Below are positions 9,282 to 18,785 of a stretch of 64,000 nt of DNA, piece by piece. Both the position numbers and the translations under genes were made by a program. Source of the stretch: Paraburkholderia youngii (GTDB lineage: Bacteria > Pseudomonadota > Gammaproteobacteria > Burkholderiales > Burkholderiaceae). The stretch covers positions 248,001-312,000 of the forward strand of contig NZ_JAALDK010000002.1 in NCBI RefSeq assembly GCF_013366925.1, in the 5' to 3' direction. The stretch's first letter is position 1, and each line of letters opens with the position of its first letter. The notes beneath the pieces are model-generated. The model did no database searches, was not told the DNA's origin, and saw nothing but the letters and a program-made list of their open reading frames with translations.

Positions 9282-11132
9282 ATGCTTCCCGACGCCTTCT
9301 TCAAGGTTCGAGCGCTGCTTGAATCCTATGCCACCACAAGCACGACGCCTCGCGACATCGTCGACACGCTGATCGCCCGGATCGAAGCCTCCTGTCGCCC
9401 CGAAGTCTGGATATCGCGCGTGAGTGCCGCCGATCTCGCCAACCGGGCTGACGCGCTCGAAGATGCGCGCGCGCGCCTAGGCGCCGCGATCTTTGAGCGG
9501 ATGCCGCTGTTCGGCGTACCGTTCGCGGTGAAGGACAACATCGACGTCGCCGGCATACCAACCACGGCAGCCTGCGACTCCTTCGCGTACACGCCTCGCG
9601 CCTCGGCATTCGCCGTCGATCGTCTGCTCGACGCCGGCGCCATCCTCATCGGCAAGACGAATCTCGACCAGTTCGCCACAGGCCTGGTCGGCACACGCTC
9701 GCCCTATGGGGGTGTGCGACAGTTCAAATCCGACGCGCACATCTCCGGGGGATCGAGCTCTGGCTCGGCGGTCGTTGTTGCGGCTGGGCTCGTTGCGTTC
9801 TCACTCGGCACCGATACTGCTGGCTCGGGGCGTGTTCCCGCGGGCTTCAACGAGCTCGTGGGCCTCAAGCCAACGCCAGGCCTCGTGAGCAAACGCGGCG
9901 TGGTACCGGCGTGCCGAAGCCTGGACTGCGTGTCGATCTTCGCGCATGACGTGGGCGACGCCTGGGAGGTCCTGCTGCGGATGGCGAAGTACGATGGAGA
10001 CGACAGCTATGCGCGCCGAGTGCCGGCACTCGGACTGCCCCATGCACCACTGCGCCTCGCCGTGCCGGAGCCGTTGACCTTCCATGATGACGCGCAGGCG
10101 CATCAGGCCTTTGCCGCCACGCTCGACACGATCGCTTCGCGCCTTGCGCTTTTGCCAGTAAGCGTGCCGTTCGGCCCCCTGCAGCGAACTGCGGCGCTGC
10201 TTTACGACGGCCCGTGGGTAGCGGAGCGCCGTGCCGCGCTGGGTTCCTTCTTCGAGACGAATCGCACCGACATCGATCCGGTTGTCGCCGAGGTGATTGC
10301 GAAAGCGGACGGCTACAGCGCCGTCGATGCGTTCAACGGGCAGTACGCACTCGCCGCCCTGCGGCGCGAAGTGGAAACGCTGTTCGAGGCGATCGACGTC
10401 CTGATCGTGCCGACCACGCCCACGCATCCAACCTTCGACGAAGTGCGTGCGGACCCGATCGGGGCGAACAGCCAGCTCGGCGTCTATACCAACTTCGTGA
10501 ATCTGCTTGATCTGTGCGCTCTGGCGGTGCCGGGCATTCGCCGTGCGGACGGCCTGCCGGCGGGCGTGACGCTGATCGCCCCAGCGGGCGCCGACCAGCG
10601 CCTCGCAGTGCTCGGCGCACGCATCCAGGCGCTTTTCATGGCGAACGCTACACCGGACGACGCTGCCGGCATTGCCGCGCGACCGCTGCCCTTCGAAGAG
10701 CCGACGGTGACGCTCGCCGTGGCCGGCGCTCATCTGCGCGGGCAGCCCCTCTGCTGGCAACTGCTCGAGGCTGGCGCGCGTTTCGTCGAGACCACCACCA
10801 CGTCGTCGGACTACCGACTTTACGCGCTCGCCGGCACGACACCGGCCAAGCCCGCTCTGGTGCGTACGCCACACGAGGCGGGCCGGCCCATCGAAATCGA
10901 GCTCTGGGAAGTGCCGCTGCGCAGCTTCGGCGCATTCGTTGCCCACGTGCCGGCGCCGCTCGGCATCGGCAGCGTACAGACAGCCGATGGATTCATCGTC
11001 AAGGGATTTATCAGCGAGCCCTCGGCAGTCGCACCAGGCAGCGGCGCACACGACATCACCGCATTCGGCGGCTGGCGTGCATGGCTTGCAACGGCGGCTA
11101 GAACGCAAGCCCAATCCGATCTGCAATCCTGA
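9282..11132 (+). CDS. atzF: Allophanate hydrolase
   Basis: Amidase-signature enzyme converting allophanate to ammonia and CO2. The catalytic triad is visible: Lys84 in FAVKDNID, cis-Ser158 in GGSSSGS and nucleophile Ser182 in TDTAGSGRVPA. Residues beyond about 460 form the extra C-terminal domain typical of AtzF/DUR1-type allophanate hydrolases. The ATG at 9282 gives 616 residues, the usual length; a frame extension to 8886 is not family-like. It opens an operon carrying an ABC importer and two ureide hydrolases, where it takes the allophanate made by BiuH. A gap of only 32 bases separates it from the binding-protein gene. Confidence 0.9.
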   Translation: MLPDAFFKVRALLESYATTSTTPRDIVDTLIARIEASCRPEVWISRVSAADLANRADALEDARARLGAAIFERMPLFGVPFAVKDNIDVAGIPTTAACDSFAYTPRASAFAVDRLLDAGAILIGKTNLDQFATGLVGTRSPYGGVRQFKSDAHISGGSSSGSAVVVAAGLVAFSLGTDTAGSGRVPAGFNELVGLKPTPGLVSKRGVVPACRSLDCVSIFAHDVGDAWEVLLRMAKYDGDDSYARRVPALGLPHAPLRLAVPEPLTFHDDAQAHQAFAATLDTIASRLALLPVSVPFGPLQRTAALLYDGPWVAERRAALGSFFETNRTDIDPVVAEVIAKADGYSAVDAFNGQYALAALRREVETLFEAIDVLIVPTTPTHPTFDEVRADPIGANSQLGVYTNFVNLLDLCALAVPGIRRADGLPAGVTLIAPAGADQRLAVLGARIQALFMANATPDDAAGIAARPLPFEEPTVTLAVAGAHLRGQPLCWQLLEAGARFVETTTTSSDYRLYALAGTTPAKPALVRTPHEAGRPIEIELWEVPLRSFGAFVAHVPAPLGIGSVQTADGFIVKGFISEPSAVAPGSGAHDITAFGGWRAWLATAARTQAQSDLQS

Positions 11133-11164
11133 CTTTATGCATTGAACTCACGAGGAGTCCAACC

Positions 11165-12262
11165 ATGAAAAACCGTCGCGATTTTCTCAAGGGCGCTGGC
11201 GCCCTCGCCCTAGGCAGCACGCTCCCATTCGACCTCGCTTTCGGTGCCGAGCCGCTTACGGTCGGCGTCATCTACGTCGGTTCGCGCGGCGACTACGGCT
11301 ACAACCAGGCACAGGCGCAGGCTGCGGCTGTCATCAAGAAGCTGCCGAACGTGAAAGTCGTCGAGGAAGAAAACGTGCCGGAGACCGTCGCAGCCCAAAA
11401 GACCATGGAGGCGATGATCGAGCAGGACGGTGCGACGCTCATTTTCGCGACCTCGTTCGGCTACTTCGATCCCCATGTGCTGAAGATGGCAGCCAAATAT
11501 TCGAAGGTTCGCTTCGCCCACTGCGGCGGTCTCTGGAAGAGCGGCAATCCGGCCAACATTTCGAGCTACTTCGGCTATATCGACGAATGCCAGTATCTGA
11601 ACGGCGTCGTGGCAGGCCATGCGAGCAAGACGAAGAAGCTGGGCTTCGTCGCGGCCAAGCCTATTCCGCAGGTCCTGCGCAACATCAACTCGTTCACGCT
11701 GGGCGCGCAGTCGGTGGATCCGTCGATCACCACGCACGTGATCTTCACGGGCGACTGGTCGATGCCGGTGAAGGAGGCGGAGGCCGCGAACAGCCTCGTC
11801 GATCAGGGCTGCGACGTGCTCACGTGTCACGTGGACGGACCCAAGGTCGTGATCGAGACAGCCGAGAAACGCGGCGCGATGAGCTGCGGATACCACGCAA
11901 GCCAGGCGGCGCTGGCGCCAAAGGGCTATCTGACGGGCGCCGAATGGGACTGGGCGACGCCCTACAAACTGCTCGTCACAAACACGCAGACGGGCAAGCC
12001 GCAGCCGAACATTCTTCGCGGCGGCCTGCGCGAAGGCTTCGTGAAGATGTCGCCGTACGGCGCGAAGGTGACGCCCGATGCGCGCACGCAAGCCGACGCC
12101 GCGAAGGCGAAGATGGTCGCCGGCGACTACATCATCTTCAAGGGGCCGATGAAGGACAACAAGGGCGGCAGCGCCATTGCGGCCGGCACGAGCTACGCAC
12201 AGACCGATATCGCGCTTGAAAGCATGAATTATCTGGTCGCCGGTGTGGTTGGCCAGATCTGA
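11165..12262 (+). CDS. BMP-family ABC transporter substrate-binding protein
   Basis: Periplasmic binding protein of the basic-membrane-protein family (PF02608), related to nucleoside-binding lipoproteins. The N-terminus MKNRRDFLKGAGALALGST looks like a Tat-type signal (R-R-D-F-L-K). The mature part starts near residue 29 with LTVGVIYVGSRGDYGYNQ. Family features include AHCGG and GYIDECQYLNGVVAGH. 365 residues. Relatives usually bind purine nucleosides or related compounds; placement between allophanate hydrolase and biuret hydrolase suggests a ureide ligand such as biuret or triuret. The ligand assignment is inference. Confidence 0.85.
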   Translation: MKNRRDFLKGAGALALGSTLPFDLAFGAEPLTVGVIYVGSRGDYGYNQAQAQAAAVIKKLPNVKVVEEENVPETVAAQKTMEAMIEQDGATLIFATSFGYFDPHVLKMAAKYSKVRFAHCGGLWKSGNPANISSYFGYIDECQYLNGVVAGHASKTKKLGFVAAKPIPQVLRNINSFTLGAQSVDPSITTHVIFTGDWSMPVKEAEAANSLVDQGCDVLTCHVDGPKVVIETAEKRGAMSCGYHASQAALAPKGYLTGAEWDWATPYKLLVTNTQTGKPQPNILRGGLREGFVKMSPYGAKVTPDARTQADAAKAKMVAGDYIIFKGPMKDNKGGSAIAAGTSYAQTDIALESMNYLVAGVVGQI

Positions 12263-12292
12263 GGACCGCAAGCGCCTTCGCCAGGAGTCGTG

Positions 12293-13447
12293 ATGCCCGC
12301 TTCCCTTTCTCCCGCTCACGGGCCGTCGCGAAGACTGTCTGCAAGTCTCGCGCGCCTGCTGCTTGCACTGTTGCCCGCGTTGCCGACGGTATGTGCAATC
12401 GTGGCAACTCTGGCGATCTTCGGCATCTTCCTGCTCGTGCAGGGGCAGCCGGCCATCGAGGCGCTTGGTCTCATTGGCAAAGGTGCGTTCGGCTCGTCGT
12501 TCGCATGGCAGAACACCTTGCTGCGTGCCGCACCGCTCATGCTCACGGCTCTGTGCGTCGCGCTGCCTGCCCAGGTCGGCCTGATCGTGATTGGCGGCGA
12601 AGGCGCGCTCGCGCTGGGCGGGCTCGCGGCCGCCGTCGTGCCGCAGTGCCTGCCGCATGCTACGCCGTGGATCGTCGCGACGCCGCTGATGGCGATTGCA
12701 GGCATGCTCGCGGGTGGCCTGTGGATCAGCGCGGTGGGCGCGATGCGTCAATGGCGTGGCGTCAACGAGACCATCAGCAGCCTGCTGATGTCGTATATCG
12801 CCATCGCCGTTTTCAAGTTTCTCGTCGAAGGACCGCTGCGCGATCCCGCCAGTCTCAACAAGCCGTCGACGCTGCCCCTCCCCGACGCCATGGCCATCGG
12901 CTCGCTGCCGGGACTGGACGTGCACTGGGGTCTCTTTTGGGGCGTGCTCGCCTGTCTCGCTGCCTGGGTGCTCGTGCGCCACAGCACGCTCGGATTCGCC
13001 ATGCGCGTAACGGGTGGCAACGTGCGCACGGCGCGCCTCGTCGGTTTGCCTGTGGGCGGGCTCGCGCTCACCGCCTGCGCGCTAGGCGGCGCATCAGCGG
13101 GACTTGCCGGAATGTTCGAAGTCGTGGCCGTGCAAGGCAGCGCGAACGCATCGCTGCTCTCGGGCTACGGCTATGCGGGGATCCTTGTCGCGTTCGCGGC
13201 ACGCCAGAATCCGTTCGCCGTGATCGTGTGCGCGCTGATGGTCGGCGGTATCGAGGCGAGCGGCAGTCTGCTGCAACGCCGCCTCGGCCTGCCCGACGCC
13301 GCCACGCTCGTGCTGCAAGGCCTGCTTTTCGCGAACCTGCTGGCCTGGGAGGCACTTGCTCCCCGACTTGCCGCCTCGCGCGTGAAACTTCAGGCCGCCG
13401 CGCTCGACGCCTCGTCTGCTTCACTGGAGCCTACCCGCCATGTCTGA
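12293..13447 (+). CDS. ABC transporter permease (BMP-type importer), subunit 1
   Basis: Integral membrane permease of the branched-chain/nucleoside class (PF02653) with about 9-10 hydrophobic segments over 384 residues. The loop MRVTGGNVRTARLVGLPV is the characteristic EAA-like coupling region of this class. Start at ATG 12293 follows CAGGAG; a GTG directly before it is in frame. It overlaps the next permease by 8 bases, so the two membrane subunits are translationally coupled and should form the heterodimeric channel. Confidence 0.85.
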   Translation: MPASLSPAHGPSRRLSASLARLLLALLPALPTVCAIVATLAIFGIFLLVQGQPAIEALGLIGKGAFGSSFAWQNTLLRAAPLMLTALCVALPAQVGLIVIGGEGALALGGLAAAVVPQCLPHATPWIVATPLMAIAGMLAGGLWISAVGAMRQWRGVNETISSLLMSYIAIAVFKFLVEGPLRDPASLNKPSTLPLPDAMAIGSLPGLDVHWGLFWGVLACLAAWVLVRHSTLGFAMRVTGGNVRTARLVGLPVGGLALTACALGGASAGLAGMFEVVAVQGSANASLLSGYGYAGILVAFAARQNPFAVIVCALMVGGIEASGSLLQRRLGLPDAATLVLQGLLFANLLAWEALAPRLAASRVKLQAAALDASSASLEPTRHV

Positions 13448-14366
13448 CCTTCATTCGCCCGCTGCAGTGCTGTTGGTTTCGCTCTTCGCGGGGGCCATTC
13501 GTGTGAGTACGCCCTATCTGTTCGTGAGCCTCGGCGAGTGCCTGACCGAGAAAGGAGGCCGCGTGAATCTCGGTCTCGAAGGCATTCTCGTCTCCGGCGC
13601 CATGTGCGGCTATGCGGGCTCGTATCTCTCAGGCTCGCCGTGGATCGGCGTACTCGCGGCGGCTACAGCCGGTCTGATGCTCGGCTGCCTGCATGGGCTG
13701 GTGTGCTCGCTGCCGCGTGTTTCCGATATCGCGTTCGGTATCGCGCTCATGCTGTTCGGCACCGGCTTGGCGTTCTATCTCGGCAAGCCGTTCATCGAGC
13801 CGCAGGCAGCGATGCTCCCGTCGATCGATCTCGGCGCGTGGGCCGCCTCGCAGCAAGTGCACAACGCGCTGCATATCAATCTGCTCTTCGTGATTGGGGT
13901 CGTGCTTGCCGTCGCCTTGCAGTGGGGACTGCGCTCGATGCGCTGGGGCATGACGCTGCGGCTCGTCGGCGAGAACGCCGAGAGCGCGCGTGCAATGGGC
14001 TACCCCGTCACGCGGGTACGTGTCATCGCGACGGCGGCGGGCGGGTTCTTCGCGGGTGTGGGGGGCGCCTATCTCTCGCTCGTCTATCCCGGTAGCTGGA
14101 ACGAGGGGCTTTCGAGCGGCCAAGGCCTGATGGCCGTCGCGCTCGTGATCTTCGCCCGCTGGCAGCCGTTGCGCTGTCTTTGGGCCGCGCTGCTGTTTGG
14201 CGCTGCCGGAGCGCTCGGCCCCGCCCTCCAGGCAATCGGTGTGACCAGCGGCTATTACCTGTTCAACGCCGCCCCTTACGTGCTGACGCTCGCGCTCATG
14301 ATCATCAACTGCAGACCGGACCGCACGCTGGCGGGCGCACCCGGCGAGCTGAGCCTGACGCGCTGA
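13440..14366 (+). CDS. ABC transporter permease (BMP-type importer), subunit 2
   Basis: Second membrane subunit of the same importer (PF02653), 308 residues. It shows the family segments FVSLGECLTEKGGRVNLGLEG near the N-terminus and the coupling-loop sequence LRLVGENAESARAMGYPV. Its ATG lies inside the last codons of the preceding permease. Biuret hydrolase follows 70 bases downstream, so transport and hydrolysis genes are interleaved in one transcript. Confidence 0.85.
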   Translation: MSDLHSPAAVLLVSLFAGAIRVSTPYLFVSLGECLTEKGGRVNLGLEGILVSGAMCGYAGSYLSGSPWIGVLAAATAGLMLGCLHGLVCSLPRVSDIAFGIALMLFGTGLAFYLGKPFIEPQAAMLPSIDLGAWAASQQVHNALHINLLFVIGVVLAVALQWGLRSMRWGMTLRLVGENAESARAMGYPVTRVRVIATAAGGFFAGVGGAYLSLVYPGSWNEGLSSGQGLMAVALVIFARWQPLRCLWAALLFGAAGALGPALQAIGVTSGYYLFNAAPYVLTLALMIINCRPDRTLAGAPGELSLTR

Positions 14367-14436
14367 GCGCGGAAAGCTTCCGACCGACTGAATCCAGAAT
14401 CGCGTGATCGCGAAAGCGCGCGCCCGGAGAATCGAC

Positions 14437-15129
14437 ATGACCCGAGCCATCGAAGCCCGCCCCTATTCCTGGCCCTACGACGGGAACCTGCGCCCCGACA
14501 ACACGGCGCTCGTCATCATCGACATGCAGACCGACTTCTGCGGCTACGGAGGCTACGTCGACAAGATGGGCTACGACCTCTCGCTCACGCGCGCGCCGAT
14601 CGAGCCGATCAAGCGCGTTTTGGGGCTGATGCGCGAACTCGGCTTCACGATCATCCACACCCGTGAAGGGCATCGTCCGGATCTGTCCGATCTGCCCGCG
14701 AACAAGCGCTGGCGCAGCCGCCAGGCGGGCACGAACGGTCTCGGCATCGGGGACATTGGACCGTGCGGCCGCATACTCGTGCGCGGCGAGCCGGGCTGGG
14801 AAATCATCGACGAACTCGCGCCACTGCCAGGCGAAATCATCATCGACAAGCCTGGTAAAGGTTCATTTTGCGCGACGGACCTCGAACTGATCCTGCGCAC
14901 GCGCGGCATTGCGAATCTCGTGCTCACGGGCATCACGACGGATGTGTGCGTCCACACGACGATGCGCGAAGCAAACGACCGCGGCTTCGAATGCACGTTG
15001 CTCGCGGACTGCTGCGGCGCGACCGACAAGGGCAACCACGACGCCGCGCTGAACATGGTCCTGATGCAGGGCGGCGTGTTCGGCACGGTGTCCAATTCGG
15101 CAGCGCTTGTCGCTGCCCTGGAGCAGTGA
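14437..15129 (+). CDS. biuH: Biuret amidohydrolase
   Basis: Cysteine hydrolase of the isochorismatase-like superfamily that converts biuret to allophanate and ammonia. The triad is visible: Asp29 in [10 protein letters not shown], Lys138 in [10 protein letters not shown] and Cys171 in [13 protein letters not shown]. Features I recall from the Rhizobium leguminosarum BiuH are all present: the N-terminal [43 protein letters not shown] and [14 protein letters not shown]. 230 residues. A GGAGA ribosome site precedes ATG 14437; an upstream GTG at 14404 is less likely. Its product allophanate is the substrate of the first gene in the operon. Confidence 0.88.
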   Translation: MTRAIEARPYSWPYDGNLRPDNTALVIIDMQTDFCGYGGYVDKMGYDLSLTRAPIEPIKRVLGLMRELGFTIIHTREGHRPDLSDLPANKRWRSRQAGTNGLGIGDIGPCGRILVRGEPGWEIIDELAPLPGEIIIDKPGKGSFCATDLELILRTRGIANLVLTGITTDVCVHTTMREANDRGFECTLLADCCGATDKGNHDAALNMVLMQGGVFGTVSNSAALVAALEQ

Positions 15130-15131
15130 CC

Positions 15132-16745
15132 ATGAGCACCGCGACACGCGCGCTCGGCGTCGAGGTGATAGGCGCGAGCAAGTCGTTCGGATCGTTCCGC
15201 GCACTCGATGACGTTTCGATCAGGGTTGCTCCCGGAACGGTTCACGCGCTGCTCGGTGAGAACGGAGCAGGCAAGAGCACGCTCGTGAAGGGGCTGGTGG
15301 GCTACGGCCTGCTCGATCACGGCACGATTGTGGCCGATGGACGCCAGGTGCACATCGCTTCCCCGCGCGATGCGCAAGCGCTCGGCATCGGCATGGTCTA
15401 TCAGCATTTCACGCTCGCGGCGGGGCTCAGTGTCGAGGAGAATTTGCTCCTCGCGCGCGGCAACCTGTCATGGAAGATCGACTGGGCGGCAGAGCGCAGA
15501 GCGCTCGACGCCTTCATGCGCCGAATGCCGTTTCACCTCGAACTCGATGCGCCGGTTTCGTCACTCGCGGCGGGAGAAAAGCAGAAGCTGGAAATTCTCA
15601 AGCAGCTGTATCTGGAGCAGCGCTTCCTGATTCTCGACGAACCGACCTCCGTGCTCACCCCGCAGGAAGCCGACGAAGTGCTAGGCCTCATGCGCACGCT
15701 TGCCTCGCGTGGCGACCTCACGGTGCTGATGATCACCCACAAGTTCCGCGAGGTCATGGCCTATTCGGACAACGTCACGGTATTGCGCAAAGGCCGCTTC
15801 GTCGGCACCTGCGCGGTGGCCGACACTGACCGAGACCGGCTGGCCGCCTGGATGATGGGCAGCGACGCAAGCTCGCAAACGCGTGAAGGCGCCGCGGAAA
15901 ACACCGGCGAGATCAGGCTTGCGCGCCAGCCGCACTCACCCGAAGCTCCGGTGCGGCTCTCGCTATCGAGCCTTTCGGTCGTCGACGAGCGCGGGCACGC
16001 TGCCGTGCGCGAGGCGTCGTTGAGCGTGCGCGCGGGCGAGATCCTCGGTCTTGCGGGCGTCTCCGGCAACGGTCAGAAGGAACTGATCGAAGCGCTCGTT
16101 GGGCAGCGCAAGGTCCAGTCGGGCGCGATGGCGGTGGAAGGTTCGCCCTATGCCGCGACGCGCGCAGAGATGACCCACATGAGCGTGTTCGCCCTTCCCG
16201 AGGAGCCGCTGCGCAATGCTTGCGTGGCAGGCATGAGCGTGGCCGAGAACATGGCGCTGCGGGATTTCGACCGCGCGCCGCTGCGGCGCGGCGGATGGTG
16301 GCTCGATCGTCGCGCGATGCGCTCGCGCGCCGAGCGGCTGATCGCCGAATTCGACGTGCGGCCTGCGCTGCCCGAGCGCGCCATCGGCGCGCTGTCGGGC
16401 GGCAACGTACAGCGCGCCGTGCTGGCGCGCGAGCTTGGGCACGCAGTGAACGTGCTGATCGTCGCGAATCCTGTGTTCGGACTCGACTTTGCCTCCGTCG
16501 CGGACATCCACGCCCGCATTCTCGCGGCGCGCGATGCCGGTGCGGCAGTGCTGCTCGTCAGCGAAGATCTCGACGAGCTGCTGGAGCTTGCCGACCGGAT
16601 CGTGGTGATGGCCGAGGGACGCCTCGTCTACGAGACCGCAGCGAGTGAGGCGGATCGCGTGGTGCTTGGGCGTCACATGGCGGGCCATGGCGACGAAGGC
16701 AGGCCGCAGACGGCTGAGCCGGCCGAGCTGCACGCAAGCGCCTGA
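15132..16745 (+). CDS. ABC transporter ATP-binding protein with two nucleotide-binding domains
   Basis: Fused double ATPase of the sugar/nucleoside (CUT2-BMP) class, 537 residues. The first domain has Walker [10 protein letters not shown] and Walker [14 protein letters not shown], with a weak signature [13 protein letters not shown]. The second domain has a degenerate Walker A (GVSGNGQKE), an [15 protein letters not shown] signature, and a Walker B reading [12 protein letters not shown], where the usual catalytic DEP is NP. An inactive second site is common in such transporters. The ATG at 15132 lies 2 bases after the biuH stop. It completes a full importer with the binding protein and two permeases. 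Confidence 0.88.
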   Translation: MSTATRALGVEVIGASKSFGSFRALDDVSIRVAPGTVHALLGENGAGKSTLVKGLVGYGLLDHGTIVADGRQVHIASPRDAQALGIGMVYQHFTLAAGLSVEENLLLARGNLSWKIDWAAERRALDAFMRRMPFHLELDAPVSSLAAGEKQKLEILKQLYLEQRFLILDEPTSVLTPQEADEVLGLMRTLASRGDLTVLMITHKFREVMAYSDNVTVLRKGRFVGTCAVADTDRDRLAAWMMGSDASSQTREGAAENTGEIRLARQPHSPEAPVRLSLSSLSVVDERGHAAVREASLSVRAGEILGLAGVSGNGQKELIEALVGQRKVQSGAMAVEGSPYAATRAEMTHMSVFALPEEPLRNACVAGMSVAENMALRDFDRAPLRRGGWWLDRRAMRSRAERLIAEFDVRPALPERAIGALSGGNVQRAVLARELGHAVNVLIVANPVFGLDFASVADIHARILAARDAGAAVLLVSEDLDELLELADRIVVMAEGRLVYETAASEADRVVLGRHMAGHGDEGRPQTAEPAELHASA

Positions 16746-16788
16746 GCGGCGCGCGAACGAAGCACAACACAAACGGAGCAATGTCGCG

Positions 16789-17451
16789 ATGACAACCATC
16801 GCCAGCGCAAGACCCGCGCCGTTCACGTTCGACGCGCGTCATACGGCGCTCATCGTAATCGACATGCAGCGCGACTTCATCGAGCCGGGTGGCTTTGGCG
16901 AGGCGCTCGGCAACGACGTATCGCTGCTTTCAGGCATCGTGCCGACCGTCGCGCGGCTGCTCGCGCATGCACGCTCGGCGGGATGGCAGGTCGTGCACAC
17001 TCGCGAGTCGCACGCACCCGACCTCTCCGACTGCCCGCCGGCCAAACGCATGCGCGGTATGCCAAATGCGCGCATTGGCGACGCAGGACCGATGGGCCGC
17101 ATCCTCGTGCGCGGCGAGCCCGGTAACGCGATCATCGACCCGCTCGCGCCGATCGATGGTGAACTCGTCATTGACAAGCCCGGCAAAGGCGCTTTCTACG
17201 CCACGCAACTCGGCGAGGAACTGTCGATACGGGGCATCACGCATCTCGTGTTCGCGGGGGTGACGACCGAGGTCTGCGTGCAGACTTCGATGCGCGAGGC
17301 CAACGATCGGGGCTACGAATGTCTGCTGGTCGAGGACGCGACGGCGAGCTACCTACCGGTGTTTCGCGAAGCGACGATTGCGATGATTCATTCGCAGGGC
17401 GGCATCGTCGGCTGGACGGCTCCGCTCGACGCACTGCTGGGGGCAGACTGA
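16789..17451 (+). CDS. Isochorismatase-like cysteine hydrolase, candidate triuret hydrolase
   Basis: Second cysteine hydrolase of the operon, 220 residues, with triad Asp25 ([10 protein letters not shown]), Lys130 ([10 protein letters not shown]) and Cys163 ([12 protein letters not shown]). It shares with BiuH several segments that general family members lack: [23 protein letters not shown] and DKPGKG. This suggests divergence from a common ureide hydrolase. Triuret hydrolase (TrtA), described in Herbaspirillum, is such a BiuH relative encoded near biuH, and that is the best functional guess. Ureidoacrylate or another ureide substrate remains possible. Its stop overlaps the next ATG. Confidence 0.65.
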   Translation: MTTIASARPAPFTFDARHTALIVIDMQRDFIEPGGFGEALGNDVSLLSGIVPTVARLLAHARSAGWQVVHTRESHAPDLSDCPPAKRMRGMPNARIGDAGPMGRILVRGEPGNAIIDPLAPIDGELVIDKPGKGAFYATQLGEELSIRGITHLVFAGVTTEVCVQTSMREANDRGYECLLVEDATASYLPVFREATIAMIHSQGGIVGWTAPLDALLGAD

Positions 17452-17855
17452 TGATCATGGAAGTGAACCGGCCCGAGATCGTCGCACAGGTGGCGGCAGC
17501 TTTCGAGGCTTACGAGCGCGCGCTCGTCGACAACGACGTCGAGACGATGAACGCCCTGTTCTGGGACGCACCCGCGACGGTGCGCTATGGCATCGCCGAA
17601 ATCCAGCATGGTGGCGACGCGATCCGCCGCTGGCGGGAAACCTGCGTGCCGGTGCCTCGCTCGCGGCGGTTGCACCGCACCGTGCTGACGACGTTTGGCG
17701 GCGACTACGCGACGGTGAGCACCGAGTTTACGAGCGACACCACGCCTTTGACGGGCCGCCAGATGCAGACCTGGGCGCGGCTGCATGAGGTGAACGATAG
17801 GTTCGGCGGCTGGATGATCGTGGCGGCGCACGTAAGCCTCATCGAGCCCGTTTAA
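17451..17855 (+). CDS. AtzH-like (DUF3225) NTF2-fold protein
   Basis: Small 134-residue protein of the AtzH-like/DUF3225 family, which has the SnoaL/NTF2 cone fold. The sequence EVNRPEIVAQVAAAFEAYERAL at the start, followed by FWD-P-TVRYG and THRTVLTT-type strand, is typical. The family is regularly found in amidase and cyanuric-acid/ureide operons, but its biochemical role is not settled; an accessory or decarboxylating role has been considered. The ATG at 17451 overlaps the preceding stop (ATGA), so it is coupled to the candidate triuret hydrolase. A second in-frame ATG at 17457 is an alternative start. Confidence 0.75.
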   Translation: MIMEVNRPEIVAQVAAAFEAYERALVDNDVETMNALFWDAPATVRYGIAEIQHGGDAIRRWRETCVPVPRSRRLHRTVLTTFGGDYATVSTEFTSDTTPLTGRQMQTWARLHEVNDRFGGWMIVAAHVSLIEPV

Positions 17856-17938
17856 GGGCGGATAATAGGGAGCTGGCCCCGTCACCCACCATTGCACCGA
17901 CGCGCCGCATCACTCTCGACGTTAGCGATACCTGACTC

Positions 17939-18676
17939 ATGCACGACTTGACCGAAGCCGCCGCCGAAGCCGCCGCAGCATCTGGCACGAAGGCGGCCTA
18001 TAGCGCGAACCCCCTTGCCGAGCAGGTGTATCAGCTGATCAAGCAGGACATCTTCAGCTTTCGGCTGTTTCCCGGCGACCGCTTTTCCGAAAACGACATT
18101 GCCCAGCACTACGGCGTGTCGCGCACGCCTATGCGCGATGCGCTGTTCCGACTCGCGCGCGAAGGCTATCTCGAGGTGGGGTTCCGGCGCGGCTGGAAAG
18201 TCTGCAATATCGACTTCAATCAACTGGACCAGCTGTATGACCTGCGCATCGTTCTCGAACTGGCGGCGCTCGAGCGGCTCTCGGGTGCCCCACACGTTGC
18301 GATGGATGCGTTGCGAGCCATATGGTGCGTTGACGAAGGGGAACGCGAAAGCTGCCCGGCCACGATGTTCGTGCTCGACGAGGGCTTTCACCGCGGCCTC
18401 GTGAGCGCTGCCGGCAACAATGAGATGCTGCGCGTGCACAACGAGGTGACCGAGCGCATCCGCATCGTGCGGCGGCTCGACTTTCTCAAGGCGCATCGCA
18501 CGAGCGCGACGTATGACGAGCATTCGGCGATGCTCCATCTCATCGATCGCGGCAAGTTTGGCGAGGCTGCCATCCTGCTGCGCGCTCACATCACGCAAAG
18601 CAAGCTTGAGGTGCGGAAGATCACGCTGTCGATGCTCGCGACTGCGCGCGACGAGAAGCTCCCCTTCGTCAGCTAG
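17939..18676 (+). CDS. GntR-family (FadR/FCD) transcriptional regulator
   Basis: 245-residue regulator. An N-terminal winged helix (LAEQVYQLIKQDIFSFRLFPGDRFSENDIAQ, followed by YGVSRTPMRDALFRLAREG) precedes a C-terminal FCD ligand domain. The FCD domain contains LRIVLELAALERL and a metal-type D-x3-H arrangement (DEGFH, then ...H). It lies 83 bases downstream of the ureide operon on the same strand and is its most likely local regulator, sensing a pathway intermediate. That link is inferred from position. No clear ribosome site is visible before ATG 17939. Confidence 0.85.
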   Translation: MHDLTEAAAEAAAASGTKAAYSANPLAEQVYQLIKQDIFSFRLFPGDRFSENDIAQHYGVSRTPMRDALFRLAREGYLEVGFRRGWKVCNIDFNQLDQLYDLRIVLELAALERLSGAPHVAMDALRAIWCVDEGERESCPATMFVLDEGFHRGLVSAAGNNEMLRVHNEVTERIRIVRRLDFLKAHRTSATYDEHSAMLHLIDRGKFGEAAILLRAHITQSKLEVRKITLSMLATARDEKLPFVS

Positions 18677-18785
18677 GGGTGTCCCCCCGTGATGGCAAAA
18701 GTCAATGACCGCCCGGTGCCAATTGAATCCTGATCACTTTCCGGAGCTTACCTGATGAACGCCCTTCGCTTTGCCGCACCACTGG

